Shown piece by piece: positions 8,429-17,381 of a stretch of DNA of 64,000 bases; the first letter of the stretch is position 1; the number at the start of each line of letters is the position of its first letter. The notes below the pieces were generated by a model that worked only from the letters and a program-made list of their open reading frames with translations, was not told where the DNA came from and did no database searches. Origin of the DNA: Alloscardovia criceti DSM 17774. Its GTDB lineage: Bacteria; Actinomycetota; Actinomycetes; Actinomycetales; Bifidobacteriaceae. Both the position numbers and the translations under genes were made by a program. The stretch spans positions 1 through 64,000 of the forward strand of contig NZ_AQXR01000008.1 of the NCBI RefSeq assembly GCF_000376885.1, written 5' to 3'.

Positions 8429-8584
8429 AGGGCGATACACGTCGCTGAATTCAAGGATGACGTCGACCTATACAAGCTAGTTAAAGACTCTGCCCCTCCG
8501 TTCATTCCGGATGGTACTGTCACTGAGAAGCCTAGAATTGAGGCATGGATATTGCATCGTGGGTTTCGGCTGCAGCTGCCGTGA
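8429..8584 (+). pseudogene. 3' fragment of an unrecognised gene
   Basis: An open stretch without its own start codon reads IHVAEFKDDVDLYKLVKDSAPPF and ends LQLP at TGA 8582-8584, overlapping the first 40 bases of the next gene. The preceding 100 bases may hold its earlier part in another frame (LFLAVFLQHQQEGEILQVYR). The family is not recognised. The overlap with the following start suggests the two were once coupled. Confidence 0.35.
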
Positions 8585-9102
8585 TCTCAATAGCTGGTGG
8601 CGGCTTTTCGTACTATCGGTCGAACCTGTCGAAGAAAGCGAAAACCGAAGCAGAAGAAGAGCACAGACAAGCGAACCTAGCCGAACAACGCGCGGCTAAG
8701 GCAGTGCAGACCGCTGAAAGCCTCCTGGGTGCTGTACAACAGCAGGTCGAGGTTCTCCAACAAGAGTTGCCCGCAATTGCGGAGGCGGTTGAAAAGTCCG
8801 GAGCCGACCTCCACAACACCCTCGCATCAGGCAACACTGCGCTGCACCCGCGAATCGAATGGGTTAAAGGCATCCAGTACGCGATCGTTAACCCCTGCGC
8901 TACCGCCCTCCGAATTGAGTCTGTCCGTAACAGAGACGCGTTCCTCCGGCTGAGCTTAGAAGACTCTTTCGAGGTACCCCCATTGTCTCGAAAGACGTTT
9001 ACGGCAGGTGGAGCGATGCAACGTCCTCTCCCAGACAATCTGGTCCTTGATGAGATCGGTGCAGACGAACCCGTCTACCTAGCGATCCCACCGAAACGAT
9101 GA
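8545..9102 (+). CDS. hypothetical membrane-anchored coiled-coil protein
   Basis: The 185-residue protein starts at ATG 8545. Residues 1-25 are hydrophobic (ASWVSAAAAVISIAGGGF) and could be a single membrane anchor. Residues 30-95 are a heptad-rich, alanine- and glutamate-rich coiled coil (KKAKTEAEEEHRQANLAEQ onward). Residues 100-185 form a compact beta-looking domain (YAIVNPCATALRIESV, then FEVPPLSRKTF). No family is recognised. Similar architecture occurs in small proteins of actinobacterial prophages and integrative elements, which fits the context. The frame is intact, unlike everything immediately upstream. Confidence 0.6.
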   Translation: MDIASWVSAAAAVISIAGGGFSYYRSNLSKKAKTEAEEEHRQANLAEQRAAKAVQTAESLLGAVQQQVEVLQQELPAIAEAVEKSGADLHNTLASGNTALHPRIEWVKGIQYAIVNPCATALRIESVRNRDAFLRLSLEDSFEVPPLSRKTFTAGGAMQRPLPDNLVLDEIGADEPVYLAIPPKR

Positions 9103-9195
9103 GGTGATTCGCCAACACGGCAAGTTGCACCCACCACGCCCAGTTCTGCACCCACCCAGGGTCTTGTATCAAAATGGGTCACTAAGCATCCACTT

Positions 9196-9996
9196 TTATT
9201 TTTCTTTTTCAATATTTACTGATTTCATCATTTTCGCACGCTGTGTCAATTCTGCACGTTTCGCCTTAGCCCAATTTAGATTTTCAGCAGACGTTCTGCG
9301 TGACTCGATAATTTTGCGCACAGCCAGACGGTGTGTGTCCAACTGTAAGCGCCCGTTTTCCTCCAGATAAGGTCGTGTTTCCTGCTCATATTTATCGAAG
9401 GCAGTGGCGAAATACCAGCCCACGGCAATGGAGACATAGTAGTCCGGGTGCCGCACTGATGCCACCCATTCGAGCTGTTCCGGCGCAAAATGGCCTTTGT
9501 GCAAAGCCTGGAGGAGCACAAGTACACCAGCACGGACTGTATAAGTGTGCGCCACAGCATCTGTGTTTCCTCCGCATGAGCTTCCGAGCCAATCATGACC
9601 AGCACAAATAATCTTCTCCGCAGCCTCACTGCCCAGACTGCGCTTCCCATGCAGAAGCACCGGATCGAAGGAATCCGTAACCATCCAATTGTCGATATAG
9701 GGCAAGAACTCCTCGCATGCCTCACGCCACTGATCAGCATTTTTCAGCGCATTCAGCGTGTGAACGTGCACCATATCGAGCTCCACATAGGGATGCGGAG
9801 TCGATGCGCGAAATGCGGCGGCGCTAATCGGCAGTTTCCCGGCAAGTAGCAACCGTGAGACAGTCTTCATATCTGCACTTTTTACGCCCAGAAAACGCCC
9901 CGAATCGACCGTCGGCGCTAATTTTGCGCTAAATGCGGCCGTTTTTGCGGTAGCGTAATCGTGTAAAACATTCATAAGCACCTCATTTGCATCCAT
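9196..9996 (-). CDS. AlkD-like DNA alkylation repair protein
   Basis: The protein has 266 residues with the HEAT-like repeat pattern of the AlkC/AlkD DNA glycosylases. Recognisable parts are the N-terminal helix set (GVKSADMKTVSRLL), HPYVELDMVHVHTLN, the conserved YIDNWMVTDSF segment with its Trp-Asp neighbourhood, and VRHPDYYVSIAVGWYFA. The family removes bulky or cationic alkylated bases (3-methyladenine, 7-methylguanine, some natural-product adducts). The start at 9996 gives a full-length protein. It is divergent from the ClbS-like gene with about 105 bp between, so a shared alkylation-response or self-protection role is plausible but unproven. Confidence 0.85.
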   Translation of the reverse strand: MDANEVLMNVLHDYATAKTAAFSAKLAPTVDSGRFLGVKSADMKTVSRLLLAGKLPISAAAFRASTPHPYVELDMVHVHTLNALKNADQWREACEEFLPYIDNWMVTDSFDPVLLHGKRSLGSEAAEKIICAGHDWLGSSCGGNTDAVAHTYTVRAGVLVLLQALHKGHFAPEQLEWVASVRHPDYYVSIAVGWYFATAFDKYEQETRPYLEENGRLQLDTHRLAVRKIIESRRTSAENLNWAKAKRAELTQRAKMMKSVNIEKEK

Positions 9997-10101
9997 AACT
10001 ACTCCCCTTCCATCCGCGGCTTTTCAGACACAGCCAGACACGTTCCATACATATCTATTACGATGGTACAAGACAGGGAACGTGCAAGGAGGTACTGCTT
10101 C

Positions 10102-10761
10102 GTGAAATCGTATGAATCCGGTGCAGATCTCGCTGTGCACATTGAGAAAACCAGCCAATTATTTATCCATGAATTTGAGGATATCTCCAAAGAAGACTGG
10201 GATTCTTTCGTAGAAGGTGTGGATCGCACGCCTCGGCAGATGATTGCCTATCAACTCGGCTGGATGGACTTACTCCTCGGCTGGGAGCGTGACGAGCAAG
10301 CAGGAAAAGACGTTGCTACACCTGCTGAAGGATATAAATGGAATCAGCTAGGCCGCTTGTATGAGTCCTTTTATAAGCGTTGGGAAACGGCTACGGCTGA
10401 GGAATTAACGCAGCAATTCCACAGCTTGGTCATACAGGTCATGCAGCTCGTACACGCACTCAGCAAAGAGGAGCTCTTCCAACCACATCAGCGCGCTTGG
10501 GCCTCCTCCACCCCGTCCGCGTGGCCGGTATGGAAGTGGATACACATCAATACAGTTGCTCCGTTTACTTCCTTTCGTTCACAAATAAGAAAATGGAAGA
10601 AAGCGGTAGTATCAGCCGAAAAACCACTAGTTTGGCTTCATCTACGCTTGCGCAAGGTGGCGCATCTACTGAGCACCACGTACACAAGAATCAGAACGAT
10701 AATGCTCACCACCATAATCGTGTACATCGTGCCCATCTGCACCTGTTTGCCGAAGAAATAA
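10102..10761 (+). CDS. ClbS/DfsB-like four-helix protein
   Basis: The start is the GTG at 10102, nine bases after AGGAGG; the ATG at 10063 lacks a site, and the fragment at 244 has the same arrangement. The domain covers residues 1-170: YESGADLAVHIEKT, GVDRTPRQMIAYQLGWM, WNQLGRLYESFYKRW, HALSKEELFQPHQRAWASS, then WPVWKWIHINTVAPF. The known member ClbS is a cytosolic hydrolase that opens the cyclopropane of colibactin. The family normally ends soon after the last motif (about IRKWKK here). The remaining 50 residues read into the 3' end of the convergent ABC permease gene, so the original stop seems to be lost. Confidence 0.8.
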   Translation: MKSYESGADLAVHIEKTSQLFIHEFEDISKEDWDSFVEGVDRTPRQMIAYQLGWMDLLLGWERDEQAGKDVATPAEGYKWNQLGRLYESFYKRWETATAEELTQQFHSLVIQVMQLVHALSKEELFQPHQRAWASSTPSAWPVWKWIHINTVAPFTSFRSQIRKWKKAVVSAEKPLVWLHLRLRKVAHLLSTTYTRIRTIMLTTIIVYIVPICTCLPKK

Positions 10762-11543
10762 AGGTTGCAGTCTGCCGCATCCCGCATGGCTTTGACCGCT
10801 TCTTCGGGCAAACCGTCCGAGGCTAGCTCGCGGAAAGCACCACCCATGGCATGATTGCGCACAAGGCTGGTGCCGTACGTGCCGGGCAGGAAGGACAATG
10901 CCTTTTGCAGTCCCGAACTAAAGCTGGAGATAGGCATATACGCACCACACACGAAGCCGTATCCGGCGCTGACCAAGGTGCCCATAGCTGAGGCCTGCCC
11001 ATCCGTGCTGAGTAAACAATTGATACAGCAGGATATGGCGGTGCCAAACATACTCAGCAAAAACACATCTAGGGCGAGAAGTGCCACCTCACTCGCGCTG
11101 ATATACCACCCCACGGTGGCTAAATATCCCAAGCAGACGGCGAGCGCGATGCCGTTGACTATCAATGTGGACAGCAAGGTGGACAGATAATATGCAATGC
11201 TCAGCGTGCTTTCGCGCACCGGCGCCATGGTCAGGTCCTTGCGCGCACCGTTCACTTTGTCGTGAATCATAAGCAGATTAGAACAGAAGGCTACGGTCAC
11301 ACAGCTGACTGCAAGCAGCGATGACACAAGTTGTCCGCCGACAAGCCCGTTGAGCAGTTTGTCACTGATAGTCATGCCTGCGGCGCTAAAGGCTGCTGTG
11401 AAAGAGTTTTCAAATACGCGTTTGAGAAAGGTGGCGTACAAAACGAGCAGGATGATGGGTGTCATCATGGAGGAGATAAACATGCCGCGATCTTTGAAGT
11501 ACAGTTTGGTGTTTCGCCACACAAGTATGCGTAATGCTGTCAT
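10638..11543 (-). CDS. ABC-2 type exporter permease
   Basis: The product has 301 residues and six likely membrane segments, with the ABC-2 layout: a cytoplasmic N-terminus (LRILVWRNTKLYFKDRG), a first segment, a large extracellular part (residues 40-95), then five segments. The conserved loop GAYMPISSFSSGLQKALSFLPGTYG lies before the last segment. It overlaps the upstream ATPase gene by four bases (ATGA), so the two are coupled and form one exporter, probably of a drug or peptide. Its 3' end overlaps the extended end of the ClbS-like gene by 124 bp in convergent orientation. Confidence 0.85.
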   Translation of the reverse strand: MTALRILVWRNTKLYFKDRGMFISSMMTPIILLVLYATFLKRVFENSFTAAFSAAGMTISDKLLNGLVGGQLVSSLLAVSCVTVAFCSNLLMIHDKVNGARKDLTMAPVRESTLSIAYYLSTLLSTLIVNGIALAVCLGYLATVGWYISASEVALLALDVFLLSMFGTAISCCINCLLSTDGQASAMGTLVSAGYGFVCGAYMPISSFSSGLQKALSFLPGTYGTSLVRNHAMGGAFRELASDGLPEEAVKAMRDAADCNLYFFGKQVQMGTMYTIMVVSIIVLILVYVVLSRCATLRKRR

Positions 11544-12457
11544 CGTACATCACTTCCCACTAGTTTCTTGCCGGTGGCTGCGAGAAAGACGTCGTCCATC
11601 TTGCCTTTGGTAATTTCGTAGTCTGTAAATAACTGCGGCCATGTCACGATGAGCTCAGTAGCTGCAGCTGTGTTGGGGACGGCTATGCGGAAGGAATCTT
11701 TCAGCGTGTCAAAAGGCAAACCCAGTTGTGCTACTGCGGATGCTTCTACCCCGTACAGCGTAATGAAATCTCCGGTATATCTGTTTTTAAGTTCGAGTGG
11801 CGTGCCTTCTGCCGTGATTTGGCCGCTGTCTAGGATGACCACATAGTCCGCGTCTGCGGCTTCTTCCATATAATGCGTGGTGAGAAAGACGGTGAGTCCG
11901 CTCGTTCGACGCAGTTCGTCGATAACCGACCAGAGTAATTGTCTTGTCTGAGGATCTAAGCCGGTGGTGGGTTCATCGAGGATTAATATGCGTGGGTGGT
12001 GAAGCAATGCACGTGCTATGTCGATGCGACGTCGTTGCCCTCCGGAAAGCTTCCCCACTGCCCGCTTAAGCAGATTTTCAAATCCCAGAATATCCGCAAG
12101 CTCCGCCAGTCTGTTTTCGAATTGCGCGCCGTATATCCCGTACAGTGCTGCTCTACTGACGAGGTTATCGTGCACGGTTAATTCTTTGTCCAGTACAGAG
12201 TTTTGGAAAACAACCCCGAGCTGACGGCGAATTAAATCCGGCTCCGCGTCTAGGTTGGTACCGCAAATTTCCACCGTTCCTGAGTCTTTGGATAATTGAC
12301 CGCACATAATGTTGATGACGGTGGATTTGCCTGCACCATTCACACCGAGGAAGGAGAAGAGCTCGCCTTCGTTGACGTGAAAACTAAGATCGTTGACGGC
12401 CTTCACATCCCCAAAGGATTTGTACAGGTGAGAAATATTCATAATCTGGTTGGTCAC
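11540..12457 (-). CDS. ABC exporter ATP-binding protein
   Basis: I place the start at the GTG at 12457, six bases after GGAGG, giving 305 residues; the longer reading to 12517 lacks a site. Motifs are in order: Walker A GVNGAGKST, Q-loop VVFQN, signature LSGGQRRR, Walker B ILILDEPTTGLD, H-loop TTHYMEE. The C-terminal 80 residues are the extension usual for DrrA-like drug exporters (ending GKMDDVFLAATGK). It energises the permease that follows with a 4-bp overlap. About 140 bp separate it from the GyrI-like gene upstream, so it may be co-transcribed with it or have its own promoter. Confidence 0.9.
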   Translation of the reverse strand: MTNQIMNISHLYKSFGDVKAVNDLSFHVNEGELFSFLGVNGAGKSTVINIMCGQLSKDSGTVEICGTNLDAEPDLIRRQLGVVFQNSVLDKELTVHDNLVSRAALYGIYGAQFENRLAELADILGFENLLKRAVGKLSGGQRRRIDIARALLHHPRILILDEPTTGLDPQTRQLLWSVIDELRRTSGLTVFLTTHYMEEAADADYVVILDSGQITAEGTPLELKNRYTGDFITLYGVEASAVAQLGLPFDTLKDSFRIAVPNTAAATELIVTWPQLFTDYEITKGKMDDVFLAATGKKLVGSDVR

Positions 12458-12595
12458 TCGGGGCCTCCTTCTATGCAGACCGTCATGGAGAGTAAACCAG
12501 CAAAACCGTGTAATCAACGCCTTTGCCTATCTCCAGCTTATCAGTAGGATTGTGTCCACGTGCCGAGCTGACCGCCTAGACGTTGATAACGCTGA

Positions 12596-13234
12596 TTATC
12601 CGCGTTGCTGTACTATCGGATGTCGTGTCACCGTTTTGAGCTTGTCTGGAGTCACCTTGCGCACATCACTGAGATAGATTTCATGATGCATGCGTTTCTC
12701 TGTGATGTCTAACGTATAACCGTGCTCCTGCATATACGCGTGCATGCGTTCAACGGTGGCAGGTTCATCATCATACGGCCCCCTATGCATGCACTGCACG
12801 CAGAGTCCTTCGTCATAGCTGAAAAATTCGACTGCTGAAAAGTCTATTTTCTTTTTCTGCATCGCCTGCTCCACCGCCCATTGGACATGATCCGCTCTTA
12901 CAAAATCTGGTAATCGTATGGCGGAAATCCATTCGAACCTTTCTTTGTGCGTATAATCCACGCCTTGCACGCTCTCCTGCCACCAAAAACCTTCCAGAGG
13001 CGGCACTACATAGTCAAAGTATCCAGGAATTGTATACTCTGTATTTTTACTCATTCTCAGCGTATAGGCCACGCCATAGAGCAAGGTTATGGAGCGCTGA
13101 TACGCCCCATCTGTCACGTTTGGATCTCCTGAACCGCGCACGGCAAGGTAGTTCATCCGAGGGACGGTTACTAGAGTCGGCTTCAGAGGAGGCATATATA
13201 ATTCTTTGAATTCTTTTTTAAAATCAAAAGCCAC
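12596..13234 (-). CDS. GyrI-like small-molecule-binding domain protein
   Basis: The GTG at 13234, seven bases after GGAAGG, gives 212 residues (MAFDFKKEFKELY). The whole chain is a GyrI-like/effector-binding domain of the two-repeat SHS2 type. Recognisable parts are YLAVRGSGDPN, ITLLYGVAYTLRMSK, YFDYVVPPLEGFWW, MHRGPYDDEPATVERMHAYMQEHGY and HEIYLSD. No DNA-binding domain is present. Such stand-alone proteins bind or hydrolyse hydrophobic drugs. It sits between two ABC-2 exporters on the same strand, which points to drug sensing or sequestration together with export (inference). Confidence 0.85.
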   Translation of the reverse strand: MAFDFKKEFKELYMPPLKPTLVTVPRMNYLAVRGSGDPNVTDGAYQRSITLLYGVAYTLRMSKNTEYTIPGYFDYVVPPLEGFWWQESVQGVDYTHKERFEWISAIRLPDFVRADHVQWAVEQAMQKKKIDFSAVEFFSYDEGLCVQCMHRGPYDDEPATVERMHAYMQEHGYTLDITEKRMHHEIYLSDVRKVTPDKLKTVTRHPIVQQRG

Positions 13235-13263
13235 GAATGTCCCTTCCCACGAAAACACGACAC

Positions 13264-14055
13264 CTAATTATCAAGATCACGTGTATTTATAGCAATAAGA
13301 CCTATGACGATAAAAAGTATGGAAACACCCAGCGTAATTGCTAGGCCTGTGAGCTGCCATCCATGAATCAGCGGCGTATTTTTATATACCCAAGAAATGG
13401 GCGACACGTCTTGCAACCAGTCGTAAGAATCTGCTGAACGTCCAATCATATTCAGGGCATATGCGAGAACGATGATAAAAGCGCCTGCGCCTATCGACCA
13501 CTGCCGCACGCCTGTCACACTGCCTATTGCGAGGGAAATACTCGAGGCAAGAACGCCGAGTGCTAGAAACGCACACATTTGCGCAGGCACATTGTCGAAC
13601 TGCAAAGACAGCTCCGCAGGCTCGTTAATGACAAACAAACTCAGAGCAATAATCAGCCCGACGATGAGGAAACGGACAATAATGCCTAGTAATCGTCCGC
13701 AGAAATAGGCTGTGCGAGACACGCCTCGAGAAAGAGTCAGCTCGAGGAATCCGCTCTCCTGCGCGCCTGCCACGGCAGCGCTTCCCCACGATACCGCGGC
13801 TCCCACGAGGAGGAACAAACCTAGCAGTGAGAAGAACGTGGAATGCACCCAACCAGCGCCACTGGTAATATCCGTAAATCCAAGAGCCTCTACAAGACCT
13901 TGTGGCAGTTGTTGGAGTAATTCACTCATGCCATCGCCCATACCCATAGAGGGGTAAAACGCACTATATAAAACGAGCACGCCCACGAGAGCAGCACACC
14001 ACACCAGCAATGCATGCCAGCCACGCAACAGATCATATCGCAAAACCGCAAACAT
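13264..14055 (-). CDS. ABC-2 type exporter permease, second system
   Basis: The product has 263 residues and six hydrophobic segments. A short N-terminal cytoplasmic stretch (MFAVLRYDLLRGW) precedes the first segment. A loop with SMGMGDGMSELLQQLPQGL follows, a typical MFS-like spacing for the YhaP/ABC2_membrane_3 type permeases. Its ATG overlaps the stop of the ATPase gene upstream (TAATG), so the pair is coupled. The gene ends 30 bp before the GyrI-like gene and probably shares its transcript. Its substrate is unknown. Confidence 0.85.
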   Translation of the reverse strand: MFAVLRYDLLRGWHALLVWCAALVGVLVLYSAFYPSMGMGDGMSELLQQLPQGLVEALGFTDITSGAGWVHSTFFSLLGLFLLVGAAVSWGSAAVAGAQESGFLELTLSRGVSRTAYFCGRLLGIIVRFLIVGLIIALSLFVINEPAELSLQFDNVPAQMCAFLALGVLASSISLAIGSVTGVRQWSIGAGAFIIVLAYALNMIGRSADSYDWLQDVSPISWVYKNTPLIHGWQLTGLAITLGVSILFIVIGLIAINTRDLDN

Positions 14056-15035
14056 TATTTGCGCGCCTCCTGAGCCTCATAGAAATGAAGAACAGACTCC
14101 TCTAAGGATGGTTCACTTATGAGAAGATCACGGACATCAAACTGAGAAAGAGCGTGAATGATCTGGTTTGCTTGACCTTCGACGTCGCCTTCAATCATCA
14201 CCGAATCCTCAGCCGGACTTGCTGCCACCTTCAGGCCTGCGCTGGCTAGGGCAATCCGCACATTGCCTATTTCAGCTCCCATCAGACGAGCGCTCAGATG
14301 TCGTCGTGTGGATTCGCGTAGCTGTGCGATGGTTGCTTCTCTCACCAGTCGTCCTTTATACATCACCGCTGCCCTATCGGCAATATGCTCCAGCTCAGAA
14401 AGGATATGAGAAGACAGCAACACCGTAGCACCGTCCCGATTGGCACGCAGCACGAGATTAAGAAAATTCTGCTGCAACACTGGATCGAGGCCTGAAGTGG
14501 GTTCGTCTAAAATCAGCAGTTCGGGACTGTGCATAAAGGCTTGAATAATACCAATTTTCTGTTTATTGCCCTTGGAGAGCGTGCCCACTCGGCGTTTTAA
14601 GTCAATATCGAATTCCTTCGCCAGCGAGCGCGCATATTTGCGTGCTTGTCGTGGATGTTTGCTCAACCCTGCCCAATAGTTGATGAGGCTGTGACCACTC
14701 ACATTCGGATCGAGCCGCAACTCACCCGGCAAATAACCGATTTGTGTACGCAATGTAGCCGATGCTGTGCGCACATTGTGCCCCAGCACGGATACCTCAC
14801 CGGAGGTGGGTCTAAGAAAGTCGAGAAGTGTGCGCATAAAGGTGGTTTTTCCCGCTCCATTTGGGCCAATAAGACCGAAAATCGTGCCCGTTTCGACCTG
14901 AAGACTAAAGTTGGAAAGCGCAGTGACATCACCAAAACGTTTAACAATATTGCGGGCATCGATGGCGTATTCGCGCGACTTTGCTTCTGTCCGCGCTTGT
15001 GATTGATTGTATGCCTGTGTCTGCTCCTGTGTCAT
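14055..15035 (-). CDS. ABC exporter ATP-binding protein, second system
   Basis: The ATG at 15035 follows GGAGG and gives 326 residues; a longer reading to 15095 is less likely. An N-terminal polar tail of 25 residues precedes the ATPase domain. Motifs are Walker A GLIGPNGAGKTT, signature LSKGNKQKIG (a K in place of the first G), Walker B LLILDEPTSGLDP, and H-loop SSHILSELEHIAD. The C-terminal part is the usual CcmA/YhaQ-type extension. It is the first gene of a minus-strand run of five (ATPase, permease, GyrI-like, ATPase, permease) with short gaps or overlaps. Confidence 0.9.
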   Translation of the reverse strand: MTQEQTQAYNQSQARTEAKSREYAIDARNIVKRFGDVTALSNFSLQVETGTIFGLIGPNGAGKTTFMRTLLDFLRPTSGEVSVLGHNVRTASATLRTQIGYLPGELRLDPNVSGHSLINYWAGLSKHPRQARKYARSLAKEFDIDLKRRVGTLSKGNKQKIGIIQAFMHSPELLILDEPTSGLDPVLQQNFLNLVLRANRDGATVLLSSHILSELEHIADRAAVMYKGRLVREATIAQLRESTRRHLSARLMGAEIGNVRIALASAGLKVAASPAEDSVMIEGDVEGQANQIIHALSQFDVRDLLISEPSLEESVLHFYEAQEARK

Positions 15036-15130
15036 AACTCCAGCCTCCATCCCATGCACCACCGATAGTACACCACGAAAGGCAAACATGCGCACGAACG
15101 AAGCTTAATTCCTCAGCAGTCTGGAGATAT

Positions 15131-15622
15131 TTACCACAGTCCTCTCGACCAAGCGAATAAGAGCACAAGCATCGACATAACATAGCAAATCGTGGTCAGA
15201 GCGCTTGTGAAACTAAAACTCGAGTGAGACGGTATCGCCCTGCGTTGTGGGATATGAGGATGCCGTGGACTATGCGGGCTCGAAGATGACGAGGTCGCAT
15301 ACGCTGATTGTGGTACGGCATATCTCGATTCATCGTCTGAGGCATGCTTGTGCTGAGGGTCATCACTTTCCAAGCCTTGATCATAGCCATAGTAGCCCTG
15401 GCTATACGATGCATTGCCTTGTGAATACTCTTGGCTATATGGAGCGTACGTATCCTGCTCAGAATGCGCGTGGACAACTGGGTTGTACTGTATTGATGCG
15501 AACTGTGCAGATTCTTCATTCTCCTGCTGTGGAGGTACCGCCAGTATCGGCCCGGTAGGAGACGTACTTGCATTGTTATGAGTGCCCTTCTGTGCAAAAT
15601 CCTGTGTGAAATCCTGTGACAT
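15131..15622 (-). CDS. low-complexity protein with C-terminal membrane tail
   Basis: The 163-residue protein starts at ATG 15622 after GGAGACGAGG. Residues 1-125 are disordered and rich in Q, S, Y, H and P (QEYSQGNASYSQGYYGYDQG, then SSSSSPHSPRHPHIPQRR). Residues 135-157 are one hydrophobic segment (LTTICYVMSMLVLLFAW). It looks tail-anchored with its long tail in the cytoplasm. Actinobacterial proteins with Q/P/Y-rich tails are common near cell-envelope genes, but no family is recognised. It ends 96 bp before the ABC ATPase gene on the same strand. Confidence 0.55.
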   Translation of the reverse strand: MSQDFTQDFAQKGTHNNASTSPTGPILAVPPQQENEESAQFASIQYNPVVHAHSEQDTYAPYSQEYSQGNASYSQGYYGYDQGLESDDPQHKHASDDESRYAVPQSAYATSSSSSPHSPRHPHIPQRRAIPSHSSFSFTSALTTICYVMSMLVLLFAWSRGLW

Positions 15623-15820
15623 CCTCGTCTCCTGCCCTTGTTCCTTTAGCCTAGGCGTTTATTCATATTTTACCGGCTCAATAAACCCTTGGAACATATT
15701 TGTGCAAAGTCTCACAATCTTATAACCCGAGAAATCCTAGACTTTGCCGTGAGCTAGCGACTGCGCACGCCGCTACAGCCTCGTCTACAATAAATATCAA
15801 GCAGACGATGAGGAGAAGAG

Positions 15821-17359
15821 ATGGCACATAACATTAAAACTGACAGCGCAAACAGCGTCATTCGCATGTTTTTTGTCGCTTTTGCTTTTATCTTCCAGCT
15901 CGCCGTTATCATCCTGTTTTTCTTAGGATTCGAGCAGCGCATCGCATGGGCATCCTCTGTACTGAGCGCCATCGCCTTTTTTGTTATTTTGTACATCGTC
16001 GGGCGCGATACCAATTCAGCCTTTAAAATTACGTGGATAATTTTCATCGGCGTTATACCAATTGTGGGACTCATCGTATATTTCCTCTTTGGCACGCCCA
16101 CCGCCACTCGCCGCAGCAAAGACGCATTTAATAAGAATCATAAGGAGTTATCGCAGCAGCTCTCTAAAAATCCTCAACTTTTAGCGCAGTTGGACGCCAC
16201 AGACAAAGGCATAGCTAATCAGTTTAGATATTTACAGAATCAAGAAAATTTCCCGGTATACAGCAATACAGATGTGCAATTTTTTGCAGATGCAACAGAC
16301 GGTCTCACTGCGCAGCTTGAGGATTTAGCCCAGGCTCAAGACTTTATTTTTATGGACTACCATGCTATCGAAGATGGCGCATCCTTCCATAAAATTGCCA
16401 CAATTCTGCAAGAACGCGCACACGCGGGCGTAGAAGTGCGCATTGTGTATGATGAGGTGGGTTCCTTAGGTTTTATCAATCGTAAATTCGTTTCAAAAAT
16501 GAATGCTATGGGCATTCAATGCAAGGTTTTCAATCCTCTACATCCGGTGCTGAATATTTTTATGAATAATCGTGATCATAGAAAAATCACAGTCATCGAC
16601 GGCAAGGTCGGATTTACTGGCGGATATAATCTCGCAAACGAATACTTCAACCTCGTCAACCCCTTCGGCCATTGGAAAGACACGGGCGTGCGCCTGCAAG
16701 GCGACGCGGTGCAAAGCCTTACCGCATCCTTCTTGGAAATGTGGCATTACGCGGACAAAGACCAAGAGGATTTCTCCGCATATCTGACCATCCATGAGTA
16801 CACGGCTCAGCACACCGGTTTTATCGCACCCTATGCCGATACACCTACAGATAATGCCTTTACCAGTGAAAATGTGTATTTGAATGCCATAAAAAATGCC
16901 AAAGAATCCGTGTATATCGCCACACCATATTTCATTATTTCGGATGAAATGAATCGCGAACTGTCCCTCGCTGCACAGCGTGGTGTGGACGTGCATATTA
17001 TTACGCCGGGCATCCCAGATAAAAAGCTGATTTACCGCGTTACACGTTCGTATTACGGCCGTTTGACGTCACACGGCGTGCATATCCATGAGTACACTCC
17101 TGGTTTTATCCATGAAAAGCAGGTGCTCATCGATGATGAGCTCGCCATCGTGGGCACGATTAATTTCGATTACCGCAGTTTGTATCACCATTTTGAAAAC
17201 GCGGTACTCTTTTACGGATACGATGCCATCGCCCAAGTGAAACAAGATTTCCAGCAGACGATAGCCGTCAGCGAGGATGTGTCCGAGAGGTATTCGGATA
17301 AGGCATCCTTGACACAGTTTGCGGATATTATCCTGCGCTTACTTGCACCACTCTTCTAG
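15821..17359 (+). CDS. cls: cardiolipin synthase
   Basis: The product has 512 residues with two N-terminal membrane segments (about 12-65) and the PLD nuclease N-terminal motif. Two phospholipase-D active sites follow: HRKITVIDG (first HKD, near residue 255) and HEKQVLIDD (second, near 430), each followed by the expected G-x-x-N/D context (FTGGYN, GTINFD). The enzyme condenses two phosphatidylglycerol molecules to cardiolipin at the membrane. GAGGAGAAGAG precedes ATG 15821. The length agrees with the bacterial ClsA family. It appears to be a single-gene unit. Confidence 0.93.
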   Translation: MAHNIKTDSANSVIRMFFVAFAFIFQLAVIILFFLGFEQRIAWASSVLSAIAFFVILYIVGRDTNSAFKITWIIFIGVIPIVGLIVYFLFGTPTATRRSKDAFNKNHKELSQQLSKNPQLLAQLDATDKGIANQFRYLQNQENFPVYSNTDVQFFADATDGLTAQLEDLAQAQDFIFMDYHAIEDGASFHKIATILQERAHAGVEVRIVYDEVGSLGFINRKFVSKMNAMGIQCKVFNPLHPVLNIFMNNRDHRKITVIDGKVGFTGGYNLANEYFNLVNPFGHWKDTGVRLQGDAVQSLTASFLEMWHYADKDQEDFSAYLTIHEYTAQHTGFIAPYADTPTDNAFTSENVYLNAIKNAKESVYIATPYFIISDEMNRELSLAAQRGVDVHIITPGIPDKKLIYRVTRSYYGRLTSHGVHIHEYTPGFIHEKQVLIDDELAIVGTINFDYRSLYHHFENAVLFYGYDAIAQVKQDFQQTIAVSEDVSERYSDKASLTQFADIILRLLAPLF

Positions 17360-17381
17360 CGCGCACGGGTGTGACTCACAA

